A program made the position numbers and the translations under genes. This document shows, piece after piece, positions 33,801 through 44,100 of a DNA stretch of 64,000 nucleotides (positions within the stretch are counted from its first letter, which is position 1; each line of letters begins with the position of its first letter). The notes beneath the pieces were generated by a model that was not told where the DNA came from, did no database searches, and worked only from the letters and a program-made list of their open reading frames with translations. Where the stretch lies: contig NW_024468909.1 of the NCBI RefSeq assembly GCF_011745365.1, forward strand, positions 5,084,001 through 5,148,000. The letters are read 5' to 3'. This DNA comes from Cryphonectria parasitica EP155. Taxonomy: Eukaryota; Ascomycota; Sordariomycetes; Diaporthales; Cryphonectriaceae.

Positions 33801-35507
33801 CAAGGGCCAAAGAGGCACACTATGATCTCGTGGACGAGTATCGATCGAATCCTGATGAGCAGATATGTCGAGCCCATGGAGCGGTTGAGCGTCTTGCGGG
33901 ACGCTCACGAAAGGGTTTTGGGGTGTGAGCGATGCGGGACCTGGAGGGTTTTGTTGATCCAAGTAAGATTCTGGATAAGGATGGGCGTCGGGGTGGTCTG
34001 TTGCGGCCGCTGGGTCTGTGAAGGGAGAGCCACCAAATGACGGTCGCGGCTCTTGACCGAAGCCGAACCTGAGAGAGCCACCTGTAACACCGAACCCAGA
34101 GCTGGCCATTGGTGCTTGGGAGAATGTAGGCTGCGTCGGCGCAGGCCCAATTCCAAAGAGGGATGAGGCAGCTCCAAAGCTTCGATCTGCTGAGCCGTTT
34201 GGACCTGCTTCTAAAGATGGTGAGGAGTCGTGCGCTGATCCTGCGTCGTTCGGAGCAGACGAAACCTGGCGCATACCGTCATTCGGCACCGTCCCAAATG
34301 TTGAAGAAATCTGCCCGGATTCTGGGCTGACCGGAGCAGCGTGGCCCTGCGAGACACCGAATCCAGCCAGGTTGTGTGAATCGACTCGTGGAGATGGTGA
34401 AAAAGTAGAGCGTGAATCAAAGGGGTTCGATGACTGCGCATGTTCCGTTGTGTTGTCACGGTATTCCTTGGGCATAGCTGCCGCAGGTTTCCAAGGAGCG
34501 GCTTGAACCGCTGTATCGGTCCTCGCCGGTCCGAATGCCTGCGTGACACTCTGGGGGAAGGGCGATGATGCCTGTGACTGGCCCCAGTTCTTGACGGGCG
34601 TGTTGAAGGAGCTCGAAGGGGGCGGTGGGAGCTCAAACTCGTTCGTCTGGGCTTCTCCATCCGTCATCTCGACTCGGGTCGGCGTGTCTTGCATGCTCAC
34701 GTTGCCATTCTGCGCCTGCGCGGCTGAGGGGGAGTCCTGTGATGCCTCCGGCTCGGGACTGCTGCTGTCCTCGCGATATTTCCACATGCGATTCTGAACC
34801 GAGTATCGAGGTCGCTTGCGACCCTTGCCCCGCCTACCACCGTCCGCTTCCAGTTCGTCATCGAGGTTGAGCTCGAACAGCGGCCCGTATGAAGACCGTG
34901 ACCTCTTCGCAAATATTGGTGATGAGTACTCATCATCATCACCATTGGGAGCAGTCTGGAAGAAGGGTTTGGTCGGTGTCGCGACAGGTTCGTCTACCAA
35001 AACAGCAGTGTCAACCTCTACGGCCGACAGGGATGCAGCTACCTCGGGCGTTGTCTTTTGGACAGCGAAAGGCTGGTCGATGTTGAGGAACTTTGTCTCT
35101 TGGGTCTCGCCGAGGGTGGCCTTGAGCATGAGCCTGCCGGCGAATTTTAGTTGCCAGTCGAGGCGCGAACCGGCCGGTCTTGCGGGCTCCTCATCCTTGG
35201 CCCACTCGACGGCATTCAGAGCCAACACGACCTCATCGCCGCTCCCAAGCTCCCAGCCGCCTACAGCCTCGGCGCTTGGACCACTGAGCTGTATGCGCAC
35301 CGAACCTCGGTCTCGACGCAGGCGGAAGTCGGGCTCGGCGAGGAGAAAGGCGAAGCTCTTTGTCACGGAGCTGTAAGGCCAGGTGATGGTGACCTCGCCG
35401 TGGAGCTTGCGGTTGCCCTGGTCGGGCAGATCGGGGCTCAGCTGTGCTATGGGCGTTACGACCTTTGCTGCAAGCAGCTGCTCGACGTCTTCGGGTGGAG
35501 TCGCCAT
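30843..35507 (-). CDS. large Telo_bind (POT1/Cdc13 OB-fold) domain protein
   Basis: A single uninterrupted exon of 1554 residues starts at ATG 35507 (MATPPEDVEQLL). The C-terminal part, about residues 1395-1540, has the features of the telomeric single-strand DNA-binding OB fold of POT1/Cdc13 proteins: alternating hydrophobic strands, FTVTDPSVAPDSVVEIDLYS, and VERGDSVLLRGFTVVSLPGRGFGLKT. The first 130 residues also look like a beta-rich, possibly OB-type domain. Between them lie more than 1,100 residues of acidic, Ser/Gln-rich disordered sequence, with an extreme Asp/Glu block near residues 640-735. A SUMO-interacting-like motif VVIDLLSDSDDDE lies near residue 750, and a basic KRGGRKTRGSSSSK patch near 1290. 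A nuclear role in telomere or single-strand DNA metabolism is inferred. It is too large to be classical POT1 and could be a second, filamentous-fungal family. Confidence 0.8.
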   Translation of the reverse strand: MATPPEDVEQLLAAKVVTPIAQLSPDLPDQGNRKLHGEVTITWPYSSVTKSFAFLLAEPDFRLRRDRGSVRIQLSGPSAEAVGGWELGSGDEVVLALNAVEWAKDEEPARPAGSRLDWQLKFAGRLMLKATLGETQETKFLNIDQPFAVQKTTPEVAASLSAVEVDTAVLVDEPVATPTKPFFQTAPNGDDDEYSSPIFAKRSRSSYGPLFELNLDDELEADGGRRGKGRKRPRYSVQNRMWKYREDSSSPEPEASQDSPSAAQAQNGNVSMQDTPTRVEMTDGEAQTNEFELPPPPSSSFNTPVKNWGQSQASSPFPQSVTQAFGPARTDTAVQAAPWKPAAAMPKEYRDNTTEHAQSSNPFDSRSTFSPSPRVDSHNLAGFGVSQGHAAPVSPESGQISSTFGTVPNDGMRQVSSAPNDAGSAHDSSPSLEAGPNGSADRSFGAASSLFGIGPAPTQPTFSQAPMASSGFGVTGGSLRFGFGQEPRPSFGGSPFTDPAAATDHPDAHPYPESYLDQQNPPGPASLTPQNPFVSVPQDAQPLHGLDISAHQDSIDTRPRDHSVPLWPLGSQNYDDRHAVAHVHPPEDLRADDDIPEVTPPGIISPEVDDGTRNADEMRHEGLLSIPVYRQGVPQEALPDHEDASADEDEDAMDSDEEADYDEDQKGDDYDLRNYDRLSDDEEGFDEDEPLSGDELLEEDEQPFYEGDRGFDHNDYDEEDYEDDEAENYFSQASRLSHQPRPPPQPAAPKQPVVIDLLSDSDDDEPPAKSAVQSQPPQKQTHQPASLGLVRDQGDRLTQASQPPAVLQPQPQDLGSHQEEDASEEESEEDLDHDAEDNNDHSEDAVEETDSDEGATAGSDNGEADAESDEIDEDVVSVRETNVTTVGTVISVAEVEEASTPSPGRTHGTAISGSEAFLDHEKQDEITTADVEHWMRRHSNGPKVAMDVDEERVDDGAENFQSQVTDMGNHSPISQDEEMADDFVEGDNLQGDISAPAKEELEQGSASPPTDATRQDAEEKPTEVQQKDTDEDAGEKTYKKDVEAAAVELVAESEAREPEDTGEPSDQQQDAPPSPPESQEHQVDAAAKVDVVMTAVSEYVETRVSEQDETLALETQQTDSVFHGRMTAETDGRRDPRVEDVKMVNAAEEHIGAEDIISEEIKAAQPRSTLEREAEDNDSVDLLTAEVESAKHDMSPVSARDEDTELPQTPAAAKQRRLSPLVDDDARSGQGGHAHDASAKLNLQKSSPVTADDVHASFVTTTLQVSDAHEEPGEVETTPSGKPKRGGRKTRGSSSSKAAKSSAAPRRGQRQVSSEQAPGSQRTTRSKAMSFQKASSPEGDKEDMSIQLARAALMSPTTKPKHKRKVSASSAKREKTSLVKRLEDDMPDCAALKDLRKHNNHVIRLDVAVVATSAQTPPKRTVTREYASSFTVTDPSVAPDSVVEIDLYSLHRDHLPMVERGDSVLLRGFTVVSLPGRGFGLKTEKNESSWGVFKAGGDDEPEMRAAPVELNDKEKKYLLDLRAWYAGLDEGAKDTLNKAVDEIVENGRESRVKT

Positions 35508-36322
35508 GAAGTAGTGTCGCAAAAGGGGTCGTCGCAGTCGCAGTCGTGATTCGAGGGATGAATGATTAGATCATGATTCGCGACGGAGAAGAGGCAATGG
35601 AAGGTATCTCGCCATCAGGCAAAATTTAGGTTGGCGCCTTCGCAAAACCAGAGGCACGTAATTTGTCTGTGGTTTCCCTTTCCTTTTCCTTGATCTTGTT
35701 GGTGGGATTGAAAAGTTGGTAGGTCGGTGGTGGTGGAGGAGGAGGAGGAGAAAGATGAAAGAGATTCAATACAGTTGGGACTTTCGCATGTGGACGTGAC
35801 GACAAACAAGACGCGCTAACAACAAGCTGTGGTCCACTGAGCTGTTCAGAGGGTCGAAAGTACCGAAGTACCTTGAGGAGAGGGTATGTACAGGGATGGT
35901 TGGTGGCGGCTCTAGCTATACTATTTCCTTCCACGGTACTTAGTTACTTGACTTACTCAGTATACAGTTCCACAGCGGGCAACTGCCCCCCCACCTTGAG
36001 GATGACCATCACGCGATAATCTGTCTATCTTCATGCTCGATACTTTCTTTCTTATTTCTTCTTGGTTCTCTATACTATTCTTTAACACTTGTGTATTTCC
36101 AGTCTACACAGTGCTCTAATTCTTATTTTCTTCGTCTTCTTCCCCCCCCCCCTTTTTTGAATTTACTGCTAGATTGAATAGCAGAGCACACTGGCTTCCT
36201 TTGGATTTCATCGAATCAGATATTCCGGCAAAAGTCTTGGGCAATTTTCATTACACACCTACACTTCCATCTGGCGCTGCTGCTATATCTGGAGCCGTCT
36301 ACGTCGATCAGTTTTTTGCACC
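35508..36322. promoter_or_regulatory. divergent promoter region between Telo_bind and monooxygenase genes
   Basis: An 815-base head-to-head spacer. It has GGTGGAGGAGGAGGAGG-like purine runs near 35730 and C-rich/T-rich runs at 36140-36160 just before the monooxygenase leader. No gene is seen. Confidence 0.5.
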
Positions 36323-37753
36323 ATGGGCTCCCTCGACGCGAGGTCTTTCGACGTGAAGAGGGTGGCAGTTATAGGTGCTGGGCCATGCGGTCTTTCAGCC
36401 GCAAAGTACCTCGTTGCGCAGCAGGCCTTCGAGTCTATCGTGGTGTACGAGCAGAACCCCGAAGTCGGTGGCGTATGGATGTACAGTCGGAAACCCTCGG
36501 AGAGCCTGCATGTGCCCCAGACGAGCCCATTCTGCCCACCTGACCCGCCCGTCGTGAGCCCAGGGGACGACAGCACCGCGCCCGTCTTCGCCTCGCCCAT
36601 GTACGAGCTTCTGAATACCAACATCCCCTGGACTCTGATGAAGTACGGTGACAGGGACTTCCCAGAGGGCTCACTCATCTTTCCAACTCGACAGGGCGTC
36701 CAGGACTACCTCGTGGGCTACGCCCAGGACGTCCGACACCTAATCAGGTTCTCAACTACGGTCAAGGCTGTCAAGCTGAGGCGCCAAGGGGCCAGGGACC
36801 GCTGGGACATCCAGACAGAGAATCTGCTCGACGGGAAGAGCCACGAGGAGACCTTTGATGCTATCGTCGTGGCGTCTGGGCACTACTCGACCACATTCAT
36901 CCCCGAGGTGAAAAACATCAGAGACTTCCACGCGGCCCACCCAGGCGTGCTCTCCCACGCCAAGACCTACCGCATCCCCGAGCCCTTCACGGACAAGAAG
37001 GTCCTCATTGTCGGCAACGCCGCGTCCGGGCTCGATATTGCATCCCAAATTAGCCGGCAGTGCCGACCACCCCTCCTCTTGTCCGTACACGAGCCTACCC
37101 CCGAGGAGAACCTCGCCCACGTCGGCGCCGAGGAGGTCCCCGCGATCGAGGAGTTCTTAGTGGCAGAGAAGGGTGTCCGGTTCACAGACGGGCGTGTCGA
37201 GAAGGATCTGGACGCGGTCCTGTACTGCACGGGCTACCTCTTCACCTTCCCGTTCCTCGAGTCAATGTCGCCAGGCCTCGTCTCGGACGGGCGGAGAGTC
37301 TACGGCCTGTACAAGCATCTCTTCCACATCGACCACCCCACCCTGGCCTTTCCCGGCCTGCCCATCAAGGTTGTGCCCTTTCCCATCTCCGAGACGCAGG
37401 CAGCCGTCTTTGCTAGGGTGTGGTCCAATACTCTGCCCCTGCCGTCGGTTGAGGAGATGTCACAGTGGGAGGAGGAGGAGGCCCAGAGGCGAGGCAACGC
37501 ATTTCACGTTTTCCCCAAGGGCGGCGATGGCGTCTACCTTGATGAGTTCCACGAATGGGCCATGAAGTCCACCGGCGGCAAGGGCAAGGAGCCGCCGGTG
37601 TGGACTGATGAACAGAAGTGGCAGAGGGCGACGTACGCCGAGGCCAAGTTGAAGTTCGAGATGACTGGGAGGAAGGCGAAATCACTTCAAGAGTTGGGAT
37701 TTGAGTACCAGCCCCCGAGCGAAGTTGACGATGGGCATGTAGATATTGTATAG
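36323..37753 (+). CDS. flavin-containing monooxygenase (Fmo1-like, thiol/amine type)
   Basis: An intronless 476-residue protein whose start ATG lies in a CACCATGG context. The FAD-binding Rossmann motif GAGPCG is at residues 18-23. The region IVVASGHYSTTFIPEV carries the strand following the FMO signature, LSHAKTYR corresponds to the HSxxYR-type segment, the NADP motif GNAASG is in the middle, and the C-terminal CTGYLF matches the ATGY motif. Length and order match group B class FMOs such as the yeast and fission-yeast Fmo1 enzymes, which oxygenate thiols or amines with NADPH and oxygen. No membrane anchor is visible, so cytosolic or ER-peripheral action is likely. No biosynthetic neighbours indicate a specialised-metabolite role. 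Confidence 0.93.
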   Translation: MGSLDARSFDVKRVAVIGAGPCGLSAAKYLVAQQAFESIVVYEQNPEVGGVWMYSRKPSESLHVPQTSPFCPPDPPVVSPGDDSTAPVFASPMYELLNTNIPWTLMKYGDRDFPEGSLIFPTRQGVQDYLVGYAQDVRHLIRFSTTVKAVKLRRQGARDRWDIQTENLLDGKSHEETFDAIVVASGHYSTTFIPEVKNIRDFHAAHPGVLSHAKTYRIPEPFTDKKVLIVGNAASGLDIASQISRQCRPPLLLSVHEPTPEENLAHVGAEEVPAIEEFLVAEKGVRFTDGRVEKDLDAVLYCTGYLFTFPFLESMSPGLVSDGRRVYGLYKHLFHIDHPTLAFPGLPIKVVPFPISETQAAVFARVWSNTLPLPSVEEMSQWEEEEAQRRGNAFHVFPKGGDGVYLDEFHEWAMKSTGGKGKEPPVWTDEQKWQRATYAEAKLKFEMTGRKAKSLQELGFEYQPPSEVDDGHVDIV

Positions 37754-38076
37754 AGGGCTAGACGGGATTCAACAGATATACTCAATCAGTAGGATGGAAT
37801 TCCTGAATTGCAGGTGTTCTAGAGGAATTGAATTGGGATATTAGGGGACATGTCTTGTAATCCGTGCAAAGTCGGTGCTTGCATTTCTTCTACTAAAATT
37901 ATGCCACTCAGGTAGATTTTGCAGCTTGATTGATTACCAGCCGCCATGGACAAACCACCAAACGCCATACTGCACAGGCTTTTTTGAACCGCAAATTCCA
38001 TATCTCGTTTCAGACACGCCCACAGGGCATTTCCCAGCTGAACCTGACGCACTGCTCCTGATGGTAGACCAGCTCA
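37754..38076. other. intergenic between convergent genes
   Basis: Short shared 3' region of the monooxygenase and rhodopsin-like genes; nothing else is seen. Confidence 0.6.
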
Positions 38077-39614
38077 TTAGGAGACACGCTGCACCGCGCC
38101 GTCCCCGAGCACAGAAGCAGGGCATTGTTGCCTTTTCTCTTCCGCACACCTCGCAATGGCTGGCAACGCAAGACCCTGTTCCACAGCCGACAGAGCCTCC
38201 CATGCCGTGTTGTCAACAACGGTGCCCGACCCGAGGGCTCCTGGTGTCGTCTTGTCACCCTCTCCAGCCACCCATGTGTCGTCGGCCAGCGAGTCTAGGC
38301 CCTTAAATGAACGGCCCCAGCTGCTCCAGGGGCCCTGCCTGCTCGAGTGGCTGCAGCCTCGCGGGGCCACCTCCGTATCGCCTCCTCTCTGGCTCGTTGC
38401 GATGGGCGTGAGGTCTGTCGGGCGGGTGGACGAGGGTGAGGGCCGGAAGAGTGGCTTCAGGAAGGGCAGACAGGCTACGGTGATGGTCGCGATGGCCTCG
38501 ACTGTCGCCAGACAGGCTGCGTAGATGACAGTGTAGGTCCCATCCTCGGGATCCATCTTGAGGATGATTATCTGTCTGGCTATGGCCACACCGACGGTAC
38601 TGCATATCCAGACGAAAATATCATCAGCACATACACACAAACAGACACAGAAAACCACAGCAAGTGGTCCTTGCAGTTGTGGTATACTCACATGAATCCC
38701 AGACTAAACAGTCCCATGACGAGCACCTTTCGCCGCAAAGGCAGACGCATCTTGTAAAAATAAGGCATTGGTATCGTCAAGATGATAACATCGAGGACCA
38801 AATTGATGAGGGCGTTGGAGAAGTAGAACGCGTTCATCTGCACGCAGTGACCGCCTGCGATGGACCGATCCCAACCAAAGGCGATAGGCGAGCAGAGGAA
38901 CACGGCGCTGAAGAACCCGCCCAGACACCAGAGGCCTGTGAAGACGGCCAGCGTCTTGACGGCGAGGAGCATCTCGCGGAATGGCATCAGGGATGCGTAC
39001 AGCGCCAGCACGGAGAGTTTACTGAGGCACCACAGCGGCTGGAGGAATAGCTGGTAGGCCCAGAGCGTCTAGAGCCGAGAAGAAGCAGGTCAGCTTCGCT
39101 TTCTTTTCTTGTCTCCTTTCTGTTCCCTTTCTCTTTCTCTTTTTATTTTATTTTTATCGTTCCTTTCTTCTCTTTCCACGAGAGCACTCATGATGAGGAG
39201 AGAGATGAGAACATTCGAGTCGAGAGGCTCACCATGCCGAAGATTTTTATGGGCTCCTGGCCATATTTGGCGGTGATGTCGACCGCGTGCAGCCCTGCGC
39301 CGCCTTTGGTCACCGCTACCCATATATCAACACCGACCAAGATCAAGAAGACCTGTATGTATCATCCCGAATGTCAGTCAGCCAGGAGCGACCGCCTTGA
39401 ATAATATTTATCAATTACACACGGAACAGTAATAAATGACGAGACAGACCTCGGCCAATCCAATACAGATATCACTATAATCCCATCTGCGCCGATGTTT
39501 GTACCTGGCAACGAAGCGAAGACTCACAACGCTCAGGGTCAGACACACACCCAGCGTCGAGATGACGAGCAGTATGATTTGCCCGGCAGTGGTGATTGGC
39601 AATGTTGGAGACAT
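38077..39614 (-). CDS. fungal rhodopsin-like seven-helix integral membrane protein
   Basis: Four exons, 39450-39614, 39233-39352, 38692-39068 and 38077-38599, give 394 residues. The 164-nt second intron is pyrimidine/purine-rich; the first uses a GTCTGT donor. Seven hydrophobic helices alternate with short loops. Typical markers of the fungal rhodopsin-domain family (SAT20/PTH11-related) are present: RFVARYKHRRRWDYSDICI after helix 1, the LWCLSKLSVLALY segment, CSPIAFGWDRSIAGGHCVQM with two Cys, and NALINLVLDVIILTIPMPYFYKMRLPLRRK. No CFEM domain precedes the helices. The C-terminal 150 residues are cytoplasmic, Ser/Thr-rich and variable. The family is large in plant-associated fungi. Some members (Pth11) act as surface sensors, but the function of this one is unknown. 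Confidence 0.87.
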
Positions 39615-40870
39615 GGCGCCGGGAAAATACTGGAACGTGTATTGTGTGTGTGTGTGTGTGTGTGTGCGAGAGTAAGAGAGAGAGACAGAGAGAAAAACCA
39701 GTAGCAGGTCTCTTGAAGACCTGTTGAGATATCACCCAAATTCTCCCATGGTCGAGCATCTCTGTTCTCCAAATGAAGAAACCCCCATTTTCCTGCTGAG
39801 GTCAGGCCCTCACGATGAAATAACAAATTTCACAAGAGTAGAGAGGTTCGTCCAGCCCCAGCCTGGAGTTCTTACGGCCGTTGAGAACGGTTTTGACCTG
39901 TGGGATGGGAAACAGGAAGAAGCGGGGTGGCGCTGCTACAAAAGTCCTTCAAGTGCGCAGCGAGACCCCCAGAGTCTTGTCTTGTTACGGAGCCCCCTCT
40001 TTGGGCTGTCGCCAGGCATCGTCTCCCGTTGGCGCGCACACCAACACCACGAAGCTCACTAACTACCAGGAGGGGACTAGACATCTTGAAAGGGTTGACA
40101 AATTCCCTCTGCCTACTTATGTATAAAACCTGGGAGCAGAGGGCCGAGCTTCTGTGTTCCCACTAACCACAGAACGACCCTGATCGTCAGGCCGCGCGTG
40201 ACAAATTTAACGCATGTAGTCAGTTACTCGAGCTCATCCTAGGCCTCGAGGCCATCAGGAGGACCCTGCCTTGGTTGGATGTCCGATACGACCCTTCATA
40301 TGGCTTGGCCTAATTCGTAGTAGTGCTGGACATTTTTGAACTGTAATTCCAGTTGCGAGGCCACTTGTCTAGGAGAGTATAAGTATGGAGATTGTGCTCT
40401 CTTTTCCTTCGCTACCACACACAGTTGAACAGCTCAGAAGGAGGATAGAAGCTTGTTCTTGACAAATACTTGCAGATCCTCTCCCTTCCCCCGCACTCGA
40501 GGACTGCAAGCGCAAACATTGATACGAACATACAGCGCAGCGTGACTTGGGCCCACCATCTGCTTGGGATCCATTCCGGCTGGGACAGTAATATTGTGTA
40601 TTCCCCTCAGCACCACCAGCAAGTATCGTAATTTTTTTTTTTTTTTTTTGGTGACATGATATCTCCTGTCTGTGGTGATTTACTGTCTTGATAGGCGAAC
40701 ATTATGGCATCATGGTGTATACTGGGAGAGGTGGGAGGGGGGAGGGGGTCATGATTCATGCCGCTGTTGGTTTTTTCAGAAGACAAAGACCAATAGTCAA
40801 AAAGTACATGGGTAGTTCTTTGTCCACACAGGTTTCTTCCACTTGAGTATGGCCTTTTCTTTTTAGGTTT
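39615..40870. other. intergenic: upstream of rhodopsin-like gene, left flank of copia insertion
   Basis: It holds a (TG)12 run at 39643-39666 right upstream of the membrane-protein ATG, an 18-base T run at 40632-40649, and otherwise unique sequence. No gene is recognised; a 62-codon minus-strand frame at 40434-40622 has no family features. Confidence 0.5.
39643..39666. repeat. (TG)n microsatellite
   Basis: Twelve TG dinucleotides about 30 bases upstream of the rhodopsin-like gene's ATG, so within its leader or core promoter, followed by a GA-rich run. Confidence 0.95.
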
Positions 40871-41103
40871 TGTCGGAATAAAGGCATTGGTCTCATGTGG
40901 GTGAAAGGGCCTTTCAGGCCCCTGACACCAGAGCCCTTTCACTAGGTTTCAGGCTAGCCGGCCCTTTGTTGTACTTTTCCTATAGAAACGGGTGCACCAG
41001 TACCTCTGGCCCCAGGATAGTTAGAAGGATTAGTGCAAGATATCGATAACCTGGCTTTTCACCCATCCTTCACCCCGATGAGTTCACTGCCCCACATTTG
41101 ACA
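40871..41103 (+). repeat. 5' LTR of copia element
   Basis: 233 bp, direct repeat of 45717-45949. It differs from the 3' copy at 40926 (C versus T), 40940 (C versus T) and 41048 (A versus G). Confidence 0.97.
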
Positions 41104-41120
41104 GGTTATGAGCCCAGCTT
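41104..41120 (+). other. primer-binding site, initiator tRNA-Met anticodon half
   Basis: GGTTATGAGCCCAGCTT directly abuts the 5' LTR. Its complement AAGCTGGGCTCATAACC contains the CAT anticodon within a tRNA-iMet-like anticodon stem-loop. Priming from an internal half-tRNA rather than the 3' end is the mode known for Drosophila copia. Confidence 0.8.
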
Positions 41121-41194
41121 AGCTCAAGCCACACACACGTTTCCTCACACACTATTGCAAGCCTCGCCAGCGCAGCGCCGGATCCCCGGACAGC

Positions 41195-44100
41195 ATGAAC
41201 TCAGAGCAGGCCGAGAGTGTGACCACGAGGTCTGCCGCAGCGAAAGCCAAGGCCAGGGCTGAGGCCACGATAGGCCCAGCTATCAAGGATGAAGATATCG
41301 ACTGGACTGAGATCCAGCTGAACAAGACCTAGATGTTGATAGTGATGAACTATCGTACCTGGAAGATTACAGTAGCCAGTATAATGGATCTAGCTGGCAT
41401 TCCACAAGCTGAGGATGCAGTTCTCACGCCTAAGGCTGATCAGCGCCTGGGTATGAGGCTTAGGAAGACAATCTCAACGGATATTCTGAAGCGATTCGCC
41501 AACATCACTTCTGGCATGGAGCTTTGGCAGGCCTTGCTGGATACGTACAGCACTACAGGCCCTGCTAGCCAGATGTTCTGATTCTGCAAGCTGATGAACC
41601 TGAAGCTCAAAAACGATCCTATTGAGTATTGCTCAAAGTTCAGAAGCCTCATTGCTAATATCTACGGAGCGAATGTGCTGTTTGCAGGCACCCTTGCATG
41701 CTTGATGTTTGTACAAGGCATCTCCCAAGCCCGCTCTGAGTGGGCAGCATGCGCTAGAACGACCCTCAGAACAACCCCCTCTACCCTTCTATCAGATTTA
41801 ATTAGCGATCTCACCAATGAGTTTGTAGTACAAGAGGCTGGAAAGGGCGGAGGCAAGGAGGGGAAGAAGGCGATGAACTCTATCTCAGGCTCGAAGATAC
41901 GAGATAGCTGGAAGAAGGATGTAGAATGCCATAACTGTGGCAAAAAGAGCTACATCAAGAGGGAGTGCTGGAAAAAGGGCGGAGGCGCTTACAACCCAGA
42001 TAACAGCGATGGTAAGGGAGAGAAGAGAAGGAAAAGCAACCAAAATAAGGAAGGAGGAGCGTTCCAGGCATCGTCTGAATAGAGCGCTCAAACCAGCAAC
42101 CAGGCTGCACCTCCTCACCCGTTCAACCACCCTATTGGAGGCTCAACAAGCTGTGCTGTAAGCGCATCGACTCCTGAGGGCTTCTAGCAGCGCATCTGCG
42201 AGGCTCTGGACCGCCATCTCGAGGCTATCGATAGACCCGCTGAAGGAGATGGTATGCCTGGCCCTGACCCTGAGATAGCAATGGTAGCCCAAACATACAG
42301 CAGCAACAGCCTGATGCCTGCCCTGAGGAACTGCTGGCTGTATGATATAGGCTCTGATATCTACATCGTTAATACTGAGCTCTGGTACCTTCCAAGCTGA
42401 TAGACCAAGATTGACAGGAAGGAAGCTATTATGATGGGCGGCGGACCAGTGTACTCAACAGCTGTAGGCGTGGCTCGGCTGCCTCTGAAGACAGGCTACT
42501 CGAAGATCGATGAACGAGTTGTTGAACTGATATACTGTATGCTGATCGATAGCTTCTCTATCAACATCTTCAGCAGAGAACGACTGTACCTCAGCGGAGG
42601 ATATAGCTCGAGAACTGATAGCAAGAACATCCTCTTCGATGGAAAAGGCGGGTGGATCATGATGCTCAACGTACTAAGATGGGGGTTCTTTATGAACGTA
42701 ATTGGGAATCCGCTATAAGAGCGATGCCCGCACCAAAAACAGATCTAGGCTACGATAGCTATGCTGAGCAACGAGGAAAAGAAGCATCTCAAGCTCTGGC
42801 ACCGCCGCCTAGGGCATCCAAGCTCAGAACGGCTTGCGAAGACTATTGAGGCGAGCACTGGAGTGCAGATCAATCCTGAGAAGATCGAGTATTTGCTGTG
42901 CAACGTATACAATGAGGCAACAGCTTTACGATACTAGTCCTACAATCCTATAGTCCGAGAAGAAGAAGCTGCTGCAGGCATCCACATCGATATTATCACA
43001 GTGATCCCTATCTCGATCCGAGGATATCGGTATGCATATCTGATGATTGATAATACTATGCAATACAAGGTTGTTGGGTTTGAAACTAAGAAGAATGAGG
43101 TTCTGAATAGCATTAAGGCAACTATCAGAATCCTCAGCATACAGATATAGAGGATGATGAAGTGGATCAAGCTTGATGGAGGGAAGGAATTTGTCCCAGC
43201 TGCTTTGAGGAAGTTCTGTGAAGAAGAAGGTATTCAGTACAAGGATATAGCTCCATACAATTCATACCAGAACCCTGTTGCAGAACGGGGAATCCTCTCC
43301 TTGATAAGCGTTGCAACAAAATTCGCCATTCTTACCCAGGTCCTACGGGTATTTTGGTGCTATTTGATGGAACAGTCAGTTCTGGTTCTAAACGTGATAA
43401 GCATCAAGATTCTCGAAGGCAAAACACTGTACCAGGCCTTTTGGGACAGCATCAACAAGGAGAGGAATAATAAGCTAGACCTTTCAGCCTTCTATGTACT
43501 AGGGTGCAAGGTGACAATTCATGTACCTGAGCAGAGAAGAGTGCGCTCAGCAAAGCTGTCAGCCAAAGGCATGCCAGGCATCTTCCTTGCGATGGCTGAC
43601 GCTCAGAAACAGCTCCCAGGCTTCCACAACTTCCATGTTTACTCGTTTGTCGAACAACGAGTCCTCCAAACCTCTCATGTAACCTTTTACGAGGACTTTG
43701 GCGATGTTGCTGCATAGCAACGCAACCCTGACGAAGAAGACCTCGAGATTCTTCGCTCCTTGCCCCCTCACGCGAGAAGACAGCTGGCGCATCGCCGCCC
43801 CAAGAAGGAGGGAGTAAAAGAGCGACAGCGGAGGATCTCAGACCTCGATGATGTCCCTGATGAAAACGAGGATGCTGTGATAATAGTTCAAAACGATAGC
43901 GCCCTGGCCTGGTGTGAGAACGAGGTGATCGATAAGGCGTGGGAGTTGCTCGCGAAGGGAGAGTATACTGAAAATTTCGCATTTAGCCACCCACAAGCAT
44001 TCAACACCCTCGCCTTCAATCCAACTAACCAGATGTTCGATGAATTGTTCGATTTCGCAATAAAGTTTGAGCTAGACCCAGAAAGCATCAAAGAAGCTGT

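Noticed and set aside
36323..39614. Monooxygenase plus rhodopsin-like gene as a metabolite cluster
   Set aside because: No polyketide, peptide or terpene synthase, and no cluster-type regulator, lies nearby; the neighbours are a telomere-type gene and a transposon.
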